From positions 35,580,291 to 35,644,290 of the forward strand of contig CM026391.1 of the NCBI GenBank assembly GCA_014843695.1: a stretch of DNA of 64,000 bases, given 5' to 3'. The translations under genes and the position numbers were made by a program. Positions 9,324 through 24,669 of this stretch are shown here, one piece after another. The stretch's first letter is position 1. Each line of letters starts with the position of its first letter. Under the pieces are notes generated by a model. The model was given only the letters and a program-made list of their open reading frames with translations, had not been told where the DNA came from and did no database searches. Source of the DNA: Archivesica marissinica. Taxonomy: Eukaryota; Mollusca; Bivalvia; Venerida; Vesicomyidae.

Positions 9324-12220
9324 ATGGTGATACGTGGTGTATACAGGTTTATTACGCTGGTTTATACGCTGGTGGATACACTGTTTATCGCTTGTTTGTG
9401 CGCTGTTTATACGCTGGTATATACGCTAGTGTATACGCTGGTTTATACGCTGGTTTATACACGGGTTTATATGCTGGTTTATACGTTGGTTTATACACTG
9501 GTTTATACGCTGGTATATACGCTAGTATATACGCTGGTTTATGCACTGGCTAATACGTTGGTGTATACTCTGGTTTATACGCTGGTTTATACACTGGTTT
9601 ATACGCTTGTTTGTGTGCTGGTTTATACGCTGGTATATACGCTAGTGTATACGCTGGTTTATACGCTGGTTTATACACGGGTTTATATGCTGGTTTATAC
9701 GTTGGTTTATACACTGGTTTATACGCTGGTATATACGCTAGTATATACGCTGGTTTATGCACTGGCTAATACGTTGGTGTATACTCTGGTTTATACGCTG
9801 GTTTATACACTGTTCTACGAGGGTTATACATGGTTTATACGGTTTATACGTGGTTTAATACGTTGGTTATACTCTGGGTTTATACGTGGTATATACGCTA
9901 GATATACGATGGTTATACACGGGTGTATAAGTGGTTTTATACGCGGTTAATGCTGGTATATACGCTGGTTATACACAGGTTGATACGTTGGTTTATACGC
10001 TGGTTTATACGCTGGTTTATACGCTGGTTTATATGCTGGTTTATACACTGGTTTATACGCTGGTTTATACGCTGGTTTATATGTTGGTTTATACGCTGGT
10101 TTATACGCTGGTTAATACGCTGGTTTATACGCTGGTCTATACGCTGGTTTATACGCTGGTCTATACGCTGGTTTATACGCTGGTTTATACGCTGGTTTAT
10201 ACGCTGGTTTATACGTTGGTTTATACGCTGGTTTATACGTTGGTTTATACGCTGGTATAGACGCTTGTTTATACGCTGGTTTATATGCTGGTTTATACGC
10301 TGGTTTATGCGCTGGTTTATACGCTGGTCTATACGCTGGTTTATACACGGGTTAATACACGGGTTTATGCGCTGGTCTATATGCTGGTTTATACGCTGGT
10401 TTATACGCTGGTTTACACGCTGGTTTATGCGCTGGTCTATACGCTGGTTTATACGCTGGTTTATACGCTTGTTTATACGCTGGTTTATATGCCGGTTTAT
10501 ACACGGGTTTATACACTGGTTTATACGCTGGTCTATGCGCTGGTTTATACGCTGGTTTATACACTGGTTTATACGCTGGTCTATACGCTGGTTTATACAC
10601 TGGTCTGTACGCTGGTTTATACGCTGGTTTATACAATGGTCTATACGCTGGTTTATACGCTGGTTTACACACTGGTTTATACTCTGGATTATACTCTGGT
10701 TTATACTCTGGTTTATACGCTGGTTTATACTCTGGTTTATACACTGGTTTATACGTTGGTTTATACGCTGGTTTATATGCTGGTTTATACGCTGGTATAT
10801 ACGCTGCTTTATACACTTGTTTATACATTGGTTTATACGCTGGTTTATACGCTGGTTTATACGCTGGTTTATACGCTGGAACCAAAACCAACACTTTATA
10901 CACTGGTTTATACCAGCTGGTTAATACGCTGGTTTATACGCTGGTCTATACGCTGGTTTATACGCTGATTTATACGCTGGTTTATACGCTGGTTTATACG
11001 CTGTTTTATACGCTGGTTTATACGCTTGTTTATACCTGGTTTATACACTGGTTAATACGTTGGTGTTATTCGCTGTTTATACGCTGGTTTATACACGGGT
11101 TATACACTGGTTTATACGCTGGTCTATGCGCTGATTTATACGCTGGTTTATACACTGGTTTATACGCTGGTCTTTACGCTGGTTTATACACTGGTCTATA
11201 CGCTGGTTTATACGCTGGTTTATACACTGGTCTATACGCTGGTTTATACTCTGGTTTATACTCTGGTTTATACTCTGGTTTATACTCTGGTTTATACTCT
11301 GGTTTATACGTTGGTTTATACGCTGGTTTATACACTGGTTTATACTCTGGTTTATACTCTGGTGTATACGCTGGTTTATTCGCTGGTTTATGCATTAGTC
11401 TATACGCTGATTAATATTCTGGATTATACGCTGGTATAAACGCTTGTTTATCCGCTGGATTATACACTGGTGTATACCCTGGTTTATACGCTGGTCTATA
11501 CGCTGGTTTATACGCTGGTTTATACAACCAACACAACCCCTGGTTTATACGCTGGTCTATGCGCTGGTTTATACGCTGGTTACACAACAACAACACAACC
11601 AAACCAAAACCAACACCAAACTATACACTGTTTTATAAGCTGGTCTATACGCTGGTTTATACGCTGGTCTATACACTGGTCTATACGCTGGTTTATACGC
11701 TGTTTCATACACTGGTCTATACTCTGGTTTATACGCTGGTATATACACTATTATATACTCTGGATTATACACTGGTTTATACTCTGGTTTATACGCTGGT
11801 TTATACTCTGGTATATACTCTGGTTTATACACAAACTGGTTTATACTCTGGTTTATACTCTGGTTTATACGCTGGTTTATACGCTGGTTTATACGCCATT
11901 AACACTCTATACGCGATATATTCCAGGTTCATACGCTGGTATAAACGCTTGTTCATACGCTGATTTATACACTGGTTTATACACAGGTTAATACGCTGAT
12001 CTATACGCTGGTTTATACGCTACACAACACAAACACCAAACCCACACGGTTTATACACTGGTTTATACGCTGGTCTATGCGCTGGTTTATACGCTGTTTA
12101 TACACTGTTTTATAAGCTGGTCTATACGCTGGTTTATACGCTGGTTTATACACTGGTCTATACGCTGCTTTATACGCTGTTTATACACTGGTCTATACGC
12201 TGGTTTATACGCTGGTTTAT

Positions 12221-12297
12221 ACCAACCAAACACCAACCAACACAACACCAACCAACCAACCACAAACCAAACCAACCAACACCAAACCAACCAACTG
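12221..12297. other. A/C-only low-complexity patch inside the dodecamer array
   Basis: About 75 bp of ACCAACCAAACACC-like sequence without G and almost without T interrupts the array. Similar shorter A/C patches lie at about 10,876-10,895, 11,524-11,540, 11,581-11,625, 12,020-12,048, 12,559-12,592 and 12,699-12,738. All are within one 1.9-kb part of the array. Confidence 0.9.
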
Positions 12298-15200
12298 TTT
12301 TATACTCTGGATTATACTCTGGTTATACTCTGGTTTATACTCTGCTTTATACTCTGGTTTATACTCTGGTTAATACTATGGTTTATACACTGGTCAATAC
12401 GCTGGTTTATACGCTGGTTTATACACTGGTTTATACTCTGGTTTATACTCTGGTATATACTCTGGTTTATACTCTGGTTTATACTCTGGTTTATACTCTG
12501 ATTTAAATGCATTACCGTATATACACTGGTTAATACTCTGGATTATACTCTGGTATAAACACAACCAACCACCAACCAACCAAACAAACGCTTGTATATA
12601 CGCTGGTTTATACACTGGTTAATACTCTGGTCTATACTCTTGTTTATACTCTGGTTTATACCCTGGTTTATACACTGGTCTATACACTGGTTTATACGCA
12701 ACACAAACACCAACACAACACACACACAACCAAACCAGGTATATACGCTGATTTATACACTGGTTTATACGCTGATTTATTCCCACAAGCTTGTTTATAC
12801 GCTGGTTTACACGCTGGTTTATACGCTTGTTTATACGCTTGTTTATACACTGGTTCATAAGCCGGTTTATACACTGGTTTATACGCTAGTTTATACGCTG
12901 GTTTATACACTGGTCTATACGCTGGTTTATACGCTGGTTTATACACTGGTTCATAAACTGGTTAATACGCTGGTTTATTCGCTGGTTTATACGCTGGTTT
13001 ATACACGGGTTCATACACTGGTTTATACGCTGGTCTATACGCTGGTTTATACACTGGTTTATACGCTGGTAAACTTCTTAATACCCTGTATATACGCTGG
13101 TTTATACACTGGTCTATACCTGGTCTATACTCTGGTTTATACTCTGGTTTATACTCTGGTTTATACTCTGGTTTATACTCTGGTTTATACGCTGGTTTAT
13201 ACACTGGTTTATACACTGTCTATTCACTGGTTTATACTCTGGTTTATACTCTGGTTTATACAATGATCCATACTCTGGTTTATACACTGGTTTATACTCT
13301 GGTATTATACTCTGGTTTATGCTCTGATTTATACGTTGGTTTATACGATGGTATATACTCTGGTTTATACACTGGTTTATACACTGGTCTATGCGCTGGT
13401 TTATACACTGGTTTATGCTCTGGCTTATACTCTGGTTTATACTCTGCTTTATACTCTGGTTTATACTCTGGTTTATACTCTGGTTTATAAGCTGGTTTAT
13501 ACGCTGGTTTATACGCTTGTTTATACGCTGGTTCATACGCCGGTTTATACACTGGTTTATACGCTAGTTTATTCGCTGGTTTATACGTTGGTTTATACGC
13601 TGGTTTATACTCTGGATTATACGCTGGTATAAACGCTTGTTTATACGCTGGTTTATATACGGGTTAATACGCTGGTTTATACGCTGGTTTGTACGCTGGT
13701 GTATACCCTGGTTTATACGCTGTTCTATACGCTGGTTTATACGCAGGTTTATACGCTGATTTATACACTGGTTTATACGCTGGTTTATACACTGGTTTAT
13801 ACGTTGGTTTATACGCTGGTTTATACGCTGGTTTATACGCTTGTTTATACGCTGGTTTATACGCCGGTTTATACACTGATTTATACGCTAGTTTATTCGC
13901 TGGTTTATACGTTGGTTTATACGATGGTTTATACGCTGGTTTATACACTGGTTTATACACTGGTTAATACGTTGGTTTATTCGCTGGTTTATACGCTGGT
14001 TTATACAAGGGTTTATACTCTGTTTTATACGCTGGTCTATGCGCTGGTTAATACGCTGGTTTATACACTGGTTTATACGCTGGTCTTTACGCTGGTTTAT
14101 ACACTGGTCTATACGCTGGTTTATACGCTGGTTTATACACTAGTCTATACGCTGGTTTATACTCTGGTTTATACTCTGGGTTATGCTCTGGTTTATACTC
14201 TGGTTTATACTCTGGTTTATACGTTGGTTTATACGCTGGTTTATACTCTGGTTTATACGCTGGTTTATTCGCTGGTTTATGCATTAGTCTATACGCTGAT
14301 TAATATTCTGGATTATACGCTGGTATAAACGCTTGTTTATCCGCTGGTTTATACGCTGGTGTATACCCTGATTTATACACTGGTTTATACGCTGATTTAT
14401 ACGCTGGTTTATACGTTGGTTTATACGCTGGTTTATACGCTGGTTTATACGCTTGTTTATACGCTGGTTTATACGCCGGTTTATACACGGGTTTATACAC
14501 TGGTTTATACGCTGGTCTATGCGCTGATTTATATGCTGGTTTATACACTGTTTTATACGCTGGTTTATACGCTGGTTTATACGCTGGTTTATACACTGGT
14601 CTGTATGCTGGTTTATACGCTGGTTCATACACTGGTCTATACGCTGGTTTATACGCTGGTTTATACACTGTTTTATACTCTGGATTATACTCTGGTTTAT
14701 ACTCTGGTTTATACGCTGGTTTATACTCTGGTTTATACCTGGTTTATACCTGGTTTATACTCTGGTTTATACTCTGGTTTATACTCTGGTTTATACTCTG
14801 GTTTATACTCTGGTTAATACTCTGGTTTCTACACTGGTCAATACGCTGGTTTATACGCTGGTTTATGCTCTGGTTTATACGTTGGTTTATACGCTAGTAT
14901 ATACGCTGGTTTATACTCTGGTTCATACGCTGGTTTATTCGCTGGTTTATGCATTAGTATATACGCTGGTTAATATTCTGGATTATACGCTGGTATAAAC
15001 GCTTGTTTATACGCTGGTTTATACACGGGTTAATACGCTGGTTTGTACGCTGGTTTATACGCTGGTGTATACCCTGGTTTATACGCTGGTCTATACACTG
15101 GTTTATACGCAGGTATATACGCTGATTTATACACTGGTTTATACGCTGGTTTATACGCTGGTTTATACGTTGGTTTATACGCTGGTTTATACGCTGGTTT

Positions 15201-18200
15201 ATACTCTTGTTTATACGCTGGTTTATACGCCGGTTTATACACTGGTTTATACGCTAGTTTATTCGCTGGTTTATACGTTGGTTTATACGCTGGTTTATAC
15301 GCTTGTTTATACACTGGTTTATACACTGGTTAATACGTTGGTTTATTCGCTGGTTTATACGCTGGTTTATACACGGGTTTATACACTGGTTTATACGCTG
15401 GTCTATGCGCTGATTTATACGCTGGTTTATACACTGGTTTATACGCTGGTCTTTACGCTGGTTTATACACTGGTCTATACGCTGGTATATACGCTGGTTT
15501 ATACACTGGTCTATACGCTGGTTTATACTCTGGTTTATACTCTTGTTTATACTCTGGTTTATACTCTGGTTTATACGCTGGTTTATACGCTGGTTTATAC
15601 ACTGGTTTATACTCTGGTTTATACTCTGGTTTATACGCTGGTTTATTCGCTGGTTTATGCATTAGTCTATACGCTGATTAATATTCTGGATTATACGCTG
15701 GTATAAACGCTTGTTTATCCACTGGTTTATACGCTGGTGTATACCCAGGTTTATACGCTGGTCTATACGCTGGTTTATACGCTGGTTTATACCCTGGTTT
15801 ATACGCAGGTCTATGCGCTGGTTTATACGCTGGTTTATACACTGTTTTATAAGCTGGTCTATACGCTGGTTTATACACTGGTCTATACGCTGGTTTATAC
15901 TCTGGTTTATACTCTGGTTTATACTCTGGTTTATACTCTGGTTTATACTCTGTTTTATACGTTGGTTTATACGCTGCTTTATACACTGGTTTATACTCTG
16001 GTTTATACTCTAGTTTATACTGTGGTTTATACTCTGGTTTATACACTGGTTTATACTCTGGTTTATACTCTGGTTTATACGCTGGTTTATTCGCTGGTTT
16101 ATGCATTAGTCTATACGCTGATTAATATTCTGGATTATACGCTGGTATAAACGCTTGTTTATCCGCTGGTTTATACGCTGGTGTATACCCAGGTTTATAC
16201 GCTGGTCTATACGCTGGTTTATACGCTGGTTTATACCCTGGTTTATACGCTGGTCTATGCGCTGGTTTATACGCTGGTTTATACACTGTTTTATAAGCTG
16301 GTCTATACGCTGGTTTATACGCTGGTTTATACACTGGTCTCTACGCTGGGTTATACGCTGTTTCATACACTGGTCTATACGCTGGTTTATACGCTGGTTT
16401 ATACACTGTTTTATACTCTGGTTTATACTCTGGTTTATACGCTGGTTTATACTCTGGTTTATACTCTGGTTTATACTCTGGTTAATACTCTGGTTTCTAC
16501 ACTGGTCAATACGCTGGTTTATACGCTGGTTTATACTCTGGTTTATACGTTGGTTTATACGCTGGTATATACGCTGGTTTATACTCTGGTTTCTACGCTG
16601 GTTTATTCGCTGGTTTATGCATTAGTATATACGCTGGTTAATACTCTGGATTATACGCTGGTATAAACGCTTGTTTATACGCTGGTTTATACACGGGTTA
16701 ATACGCTGGTTTATACGCTTGTTTATACGCTGGTGTATACCCTGGTTTATACACTGGTCTATACACTGGTTTATACGCAGGTATATACGCTGATTTATAC
16801 ACTGGTTTATACGCTGGTTTATGCGCTGGTTTATACGTTGGTTTATACGCTGGTTTATACGCTGGTTTATACGCTTGTTTATACGCTGGTTCATACGCCG
16901 GTTTATACACTGGTTTATACGCTAGTTTATTCGCTGGTTTATACGTTGGTTTATACGCTGGTTTATACGCTGGTTTATACACTGGTTTATACACTGGTTA
17001 ATACGTTGGTTTATTCGCTGGTTTATACGCTGGTTTATACACGGGTTTATACACTGGTTTATACGCTGGTCTATGCGCTGGTTTATACACTGGTTGATAC
17101 GCTGGTCTTTACCCTGGTTAATACGCTGGTTTATACACTGGTCTATACTCTGGTTTATACGCTGGTTTATACACTGGTCTATACGCTGGTTTATACTCTG
17201 GTTTATACTCTGGTTTATACTCTGGTTTATACGTTGGTTTATACGCTGGTTTATACACTGGTTAATACTCTGGTTTATACTCTAGTTTATACTCTGGTTC
17301 ATACTCTGGTTTATACACTGGTTTATACTCTGGTATTATACTCTGGTTTATGCTCTGATTTATACGTTGGTTTATACGATGGTATATACTCTGGTTTATA
17401 CACTGGTTTATACACTGGTCTATGCGCTGGTTTATACACTGGTTTATGCTCTGGCTTATACTCTGGTTTATACTCTGCTTTATACTCTGGTTTATACTCT
17501 GGTTTATACTCTGGTTTATAAGCTGGTTTATACGCTGGTTTATACGCTTGTTTATACGCTGGTTCATACGCCGGTTTATACACTGGTTTATACGCTAGTT
17601 TATTCGCTGGTTTATACGTTGGTTTATACGCTGGTTTATACGCTGGTTTATACACTGGTTTATACACTGGTTAATACGTTGGTTTATTCGCTGGTTTATA
17701 CGCTGGTTTATACACGGGTTTATACACTGGTTTATACGCTGGTCTATGCGCTGATTTATACGCTGGTTTATACACTGGTTTATACGCTGGTCTATACGCT
17801 GGTTTATACACTGGTCTATACGCTGGTTTATACGCTGGTTTATACACTGGTCTATACGCTGGTTTATACTCTGGTTTATACTCTGGTTTATACTCTGGTT
17901 TATACTCTGGTTTATACGTTGGTTTATACGCTGGTTTATACACTGGTTTATACTCTGGTTTATACTCTGGTGTATACGCTGGTTTATTCGCTGGTTTATG
18001 CATTAGTCTATACGCTGATTAATATTCTGGATTATACGCTGGTATAAACGCTTGTTTATCCGCTGGATTATACACTGGTGTATACCCTGGTTTATACGCT
18101 GGTCTATACGCTGGTTTATACGCTGGTTTATACCCTGGTTTATACGCTGGTCTATGCGCTGGTTTATACGCTGGTTTATACACTGTTTTATAAGCTGGTC

Positions 18201-21200
18201 TATACGCTGGTTTATACGCTGGTTTATACACTGGTCTGTACGCTGGGTTATACGCTGTTTCATACACTGGTCTATACGCTGGTTTATACGCTGGTTTATA
18301 CACTGTTTTATACTCTGGATTATACTCTGGTTTATACTCTGGTTTATACGCTGGTTTATACTCTGGTTTATACTCTGGTTTATACGCTGGTTTATACTCT
18401 GGTTTATACTCTGGTTTATACTCTGGTTTATACTCTGGTTTATACTCTGGTTAATACTCTGGTTTCTACACTGGTCAATACGCTGGTTTATACGCTGGTT
18501 TATACTCTGGTTTATACGTTGGTTTATACGCTGGTATATACGCTGGTTTATACTCTGGTTTCTACGCTGGTTTATTCGCTGATTTATGCATTAGTATATA
18601 CGCTGGTTAATACTCTGGATTATACGCTGGTATAAACGCTTGTTTATACGCTGGTTTATACACGGGTTAATACGCTGGTTTATACGCTTGTTTATACGCT
18701 GGTGTATACCCTGGTTTATACACTGGTCTATACACTGGTTTATACGCAGGTATATACGCTGATTTATACACTGGTTTATACGCTGGTTTATGCGCTGGTT
18801 TATACGTTGGTTTATACGCTGGTTTATACGCTGGTTTATACGCTTGTTTATACGCTGGTTCATACGCCGGTTTATACACTGGTTTATACGCTAGTTTATT
18901 CGCTGGTTTATACGTTGGTTTATACGCTGGTTTATACGCTGGTTTATACACTGGTTTATACACTGGTTAATACGTTGGTTTATTCGCTGGTTTATACGCT
19001 GGTTTATACACGGGTTTATACACTGGTTTATACGCTGGTCTATGCCGCTGGTTTATACACGGTGATACGCTGGGTCGCTACCCTGGTTAATACGCTGTTT
19101 ATACACTGGTATATACTCTGGTTTATACGTGTTTATACATGGTCTATACCTGGTTTATACTCTTGGGTCTCACTGTTACTCATGGTTTATAGACTCTGTG
19201 GGGTTTTTATACGTTGGTTGTATACGCTGGTATATACTCTGGTTATACACTGGTTTATACACTGGTCTATGCGCTGGTTTATACACTGGTTTATGCTCTG
19301 GCTTATACTCTGGTTTATACTCTGCTTTATACTCTGGTTTATACTCTGGTTTATACTCTGGTTTATACACTGGTTTATACTCTGGATTATACGCTGGTTT
19401 ACACGCTGATCTATACGCTGGTCTATACGCTGGTTTATACGCTGGTCTATACGCTGGTTTATACGCTGGTCTATACGCTGGTTTATACGCTGGTCTATAC
19501 GCTGGTTTATACGCTGGTTTATACGCTGGTCTATACACTGGTTTATACGCTGGTTTATAAGCTGGTTTATACACTGGTCTATACGCTGGTCTATACGCTG
19601 GTTTATACGCTTGTTTATACTCTGGTTTATTCGCTGGTTTATACGCTGGTGTATACACGGGTTCATACGCTGCTTTATACTCTGGTTTATTCGCTGGTTT
19701 ATACGTTGGTTTATACGCTGGTTTATTCGCTGGTTTATACGCTGGTGTATACACGGGTTCATACGCTGGTTTATACTCTGGTTTATACGCTGATTTATAC
19801 GCTGGTGTATACAAGGGTTCATACGCTGGTTTATACTCTGGTTTATACGCTGGTTTATACGCTGGTTTATACGCTGGTTTATACTCTGGTTTATACTTTG
19901 TTTTATACACTGGTTTATACTCTGGTTTATACTCTGGTTTATGCTCTGATTTATGCATTGGTTTATACGATGGTATATACTCTGGTCTATGCGCTGGTTT
20001 ATACGCTGGTTTAGACACTGGTCTATACTCTGGTTTATGCTCTGGTTTATACTCTGGTTTATACTCTGCTAAATACTCTGGTTATACTTGGAGTACTCGG
20101 ATATTCTTCTCTGGTATACTCTGGTTAGTGACTGCGTGTGTTTATAAGGCTGTGGTTTATACGCTGGTCTATACGCTGGTCTATACGCTGGTCTATACGC
20201 TGGTCTATACGCTGGTTTATACTCTGGTCTATACGCTGGTTTATACGCTGGTCTATACGCTGGTTTATGCGCTGGTCTATGCGCTGGTTTATACGCTGGT
20301 TTATACGCTGGTCTATACACTGGTTTATACGCTGGTTTATACGTTGGTTTATACGCTGGTCTATACGCTGGTCTATACGCTGGTCTATACGCTGGTTTAT
20401 ACGCTTGTTTATACTCTGGTTTATACGCTGGTTTATACGCTGTTGTATTCGCTGGTTTATACGCTGGTGTATACACGGGTTCATACGCTGCTTTATGCTC
20501 TGGTTTATACGCTGCATTATACGTTGGTTTATTCGCTGGTTTATTCGCTGGTTTATACGCTGGTGTATACACGGGTTCATACGCTGGTTTATACTCTGGT
20601 TTATACGCTGGTTTATACGCTGGTGTATACACGGGTTCATACGCTGGTTTATACTCTGGTTTATACGCTGGTTTATACTCTTGTTTATACTCTGTTTTAT
20701 ACACTGGTTTATACGCTGGTTTATTCGCTGGATTATGCATTAGTCTATACGCTGGTTAATACTCTGGATTATACGCTGGTATAAACGCTTGTTTATACGC
20801 TGGTTTATACACGGGTTAATACGCTGGTTTATACGCTGGTTTATACGCTGGTGTATACCCTGGTTTATACGCTGGTCTATACGCTGGTTTATACGCTGGT
20901 TTATATGCTGATTTATACACTGGTTTATACGCTGGTTTATATGCTGATTTATACACTGGTTTATACGCTGGTTTATACGCTGGTTTATACGCTGGTTTAT
21001 ACGCTGGTTTATACGCCGGTTTATACACGGGTTTATACGCTGGTTTATTCGCAGGTTCATACGTTGGTTTATACGCTGGTTCATAGGCTGATTTATACAC
21101 TGGTTTATACACTGGTTAATACGTTGATTTATTCGCTGGTTTATACGCTGGTTTATGCACTGGTTTATACACTGGTTAATACGTTGGTTTATTCGCTGGT

Positions 21201-24200
21201 TAATACGCTGGCTTATGCACGGGTTTATACACTGGTTTATACGCTGGTCTATGCGCTGGTTTATACGCTGGTTTATACACTGGTTTATACGCTGGTCTAT
21301 ACGCTGGTTTATACGCTGGTTTATACACTGGTCTATACGCTGCTTTATACGCTGGTTTATATACTGGTCTATACGCTGGTTTATACGCTGGTTTATACGC
21401 TGGTTTATACGCTAGTTTATACACTGGTCTATACGCTGGTTTATACACTGGTTTATACACTGGTCTATACTCGGGTTTATACTCTGGTTTATACTCTGGT
21501 TTATGCTATGTTGTATACTCTGATGTATACTCTGGTTTATACTCTGGTTAACACTCTGGTTTAAACGCTGGTTTATACTCTGGTTTATACTGGTTTATAC
21601 TCTGGATTATACTCTGGTTTATACTCTGGTTTATACTCTGCTTTATACGCTGGTTTATACTGTGGTTTATACTATGGTTTATACACTGGTCTATACGCTG
21701 GTTTATACGCTGGTTTATACACTGGTTTATACTCTGGTTTATACTCTGGTTTATACTCTGGTTTATACGCTGGTTTATTCTCTGGTTTATACTCTGATTT
21801 ATAAGTTGGTTTATTCGCTGGTTTATACACTGGTTTATACTCTGGTTTATACTCTGGTTTAAACACTGGTTTATACTCTGGTTTATACTCTGGTTTATGC
21901 TCTGGGTTATACTCTGGTTTATACTCTGGTATATACGTTGGTTTGTATGTTGGTTTATACGCTGGTATATACGCTGGTTTATACACTGGTTTATGCTCTG
22001 GTCTATGCTCTGGTTTATACTCTGGTTTATATTCTGGTTTATTCACTGGTCTATACACTGGTTTATACGCTGGTTTATACACTTGATTATACACTGGTCT
22101 ATACACTGGTTTATACACTGGTTTATTCACTGATCTATACTCGGGTTAATACTCTGGTTTATACGCTGATTTATACACTGGTTTGTACGCTGATTTATTC
22201 CCTAGTCTATATGCTTGTTTATACGCTGGTTTACACGGTGGTTTATACGCGTGTTTATGCGCTGGTTTATACACTGGTTTATAAGTTGGTTTATACACGG
22301 GTTTATACGCTGGTTTATACGCTGGTTTATACACTGGTCTATACGTTGGTTTATACGCTGGTGTATACACGGGTTCATAAATGGGTTTATACGCTGGTTT
22401 ATTCGCTGGTTTATACGCTGGTGTATACACGGGTTCATACACGGGTTTATACGCTGGTTTATACGCTGGTTTATACGTTGGTTTATACGCTGGTATATAC
22501 GTTGTTATATACGCTGGTATATACGCTGGTTTATACACTGGTTTATACTCTGGTCTATGCTCTGGTTTAAACTCTCGTTTATATTCTGGTTTATACACTG
22601 GTCTATGCTCTGGTTTATACGCTGGTTTATACACTTGTTTATACACTTGTCTATTCACTGGTTTATACTCTGGTTTATACTCTGGTTTATACAATGATCT
22701 ATACTCTGGTTTATATGCTGGTTTATACATTGGTATAAACGCTGGTTTATACGCTGGTTTGTACACGGGTTTATACGCTGCTCAATACGCTGGTTTATAC
22801 GCTCGTTTATACACGGGTTTATACTCTGGTCTATGCTCTGGTTTATTCTCTGGTTTATATTCAGGTTTATTCACTGATCTATACTCTGGTTTATGCGCTG
22901 GTTTATACACTGGTCTATTTTCTGGTTTATACTCTGGTTTATACACTGGTTTATACAATGGTCTATTTTCTGGTTTATACTCTGGTTTATACACTGGTTT
23001 ATACACTGGTTTATTCGCTGGTCTATTCGCTGGTTTATACGCTGATTTATACACGGGTTTATACGCTGGTCTATAAGCTGGTTTATACGCTGGTTTATAC
23101 ACGGGTTTCTACGCTGGTTTCTACGCTGGTTTATACACGGGTTTATGCACTGGTTTATACGCTGGTTTCTACGCTGGTTTATACGCTGGTTTATACACGG
23201 GTTTATACGTTGGTCTATACGCTGGTTTAAACGCTTGTTTATAAATGGGTTTATACACGGGTTTCTACGCTGGTTTATACACGGGTTTATGCACTGGTTT
23301 ATACGCTGGTTTATACGCTGGTTTATACACGGGTTTATACGCTGGTTTATAAGCTGGTTTATACGCTGGTTTATACACGGGTTTATACGCTGATCTATAC
23401 GCTGGTTTATACGCTGGTTTATACGCTGGTTTATACACTGGTCTATACGTTGATTTATACGCTGGTTTATACGCTGGTGTATACACGGGTTCATACACGG
23501 GTTTATAAGTTGGTTTATACGCTGGTTTATACGCTGGTGTATACACGGGTTCATACACGGGTTTATACGCTGGTTTATACGCTGGTTTATACGTTGGTTT
23601 ATACGATGGTATATACGTTGTTATATAGGCTGGTATATACGCTGGTTTATACACTGGTTTATACTCTGGTCTATGCTCTGGTTTAAACTCTCGTTTATAT
23701 TCTGTTTTATACACTGGTCTATACTCTGGTTTATACTCTGGTTTATGCACTGGTTTATACGCGGGTTTATACGCTGGTCTATACGCTGGTTTATACGCTG
23801 GTTTATACGCTGGTTTACACGCTGGTTTATATGCTGGTTTATACGCTGGTTTATACGCTGGTCTATACGCTGGTTAATAAGCTGGTTTATTCGCTGGTTT
23901 ATACGCTGGTTTATACACTTGTTTATACACTTGTCTATTCACTGGTTTATACACTGGTTTATACACTGGTCAATACTCTGGTTTATATGCTGGTTTATAC
24001 ACTGGTATAAACGCTGGTTTATACACTGGTTTATACACGGGTTTATACGCTGTTCAATACGCTGGTTTATACGCTGGTTTATACACGGGTTTATACACGG
24101 GTTTATACGCTGGTCTATACGCTGGTTTATACGCTGGTTTATACGCTGGTTTATACACGGGTTTATACACTGGTTTATACGCTGGTTTATGCGCTGGTTT

Positions 24201-24669
24201 ATACACGGGTATATACGCTGGTTTATACGCTGGTTTATACACGGGTTTCTACGCTGGTTTCTACTCTGGTTTATACACGGGTTTATGCACTGGTTTATAC
24301 GCTGGTTTATACACGGGTTTATACACTGGTTTATACGCTGGTTTATACGCTGGTTTATACACGGGTTTATACACTGGTTTATACGTTGGTTTATACTCTT
24401 GTTTATACGCTGGTGTATACACGGGTTCATACGTGGTTTTGTGGTTTTTTGGTTTGTGGTTTTACGTGTGTATACAATGATTTATACACGGATTTATACA
24501 CTGGTCTGTACGCTGGTTTGTCCGCTGGTTTATAAGCTGGTTTATACGCTGGTTTATACGCTGGTTTATACGCTGGTGTATACTCTGGTTTATACTCTGG
24601 TTTATACTTGTTTGTGTTTTGTTGTTGGTTTTTACGCTGGTTTATACGCTGCTTTATGCACTGGTATAC

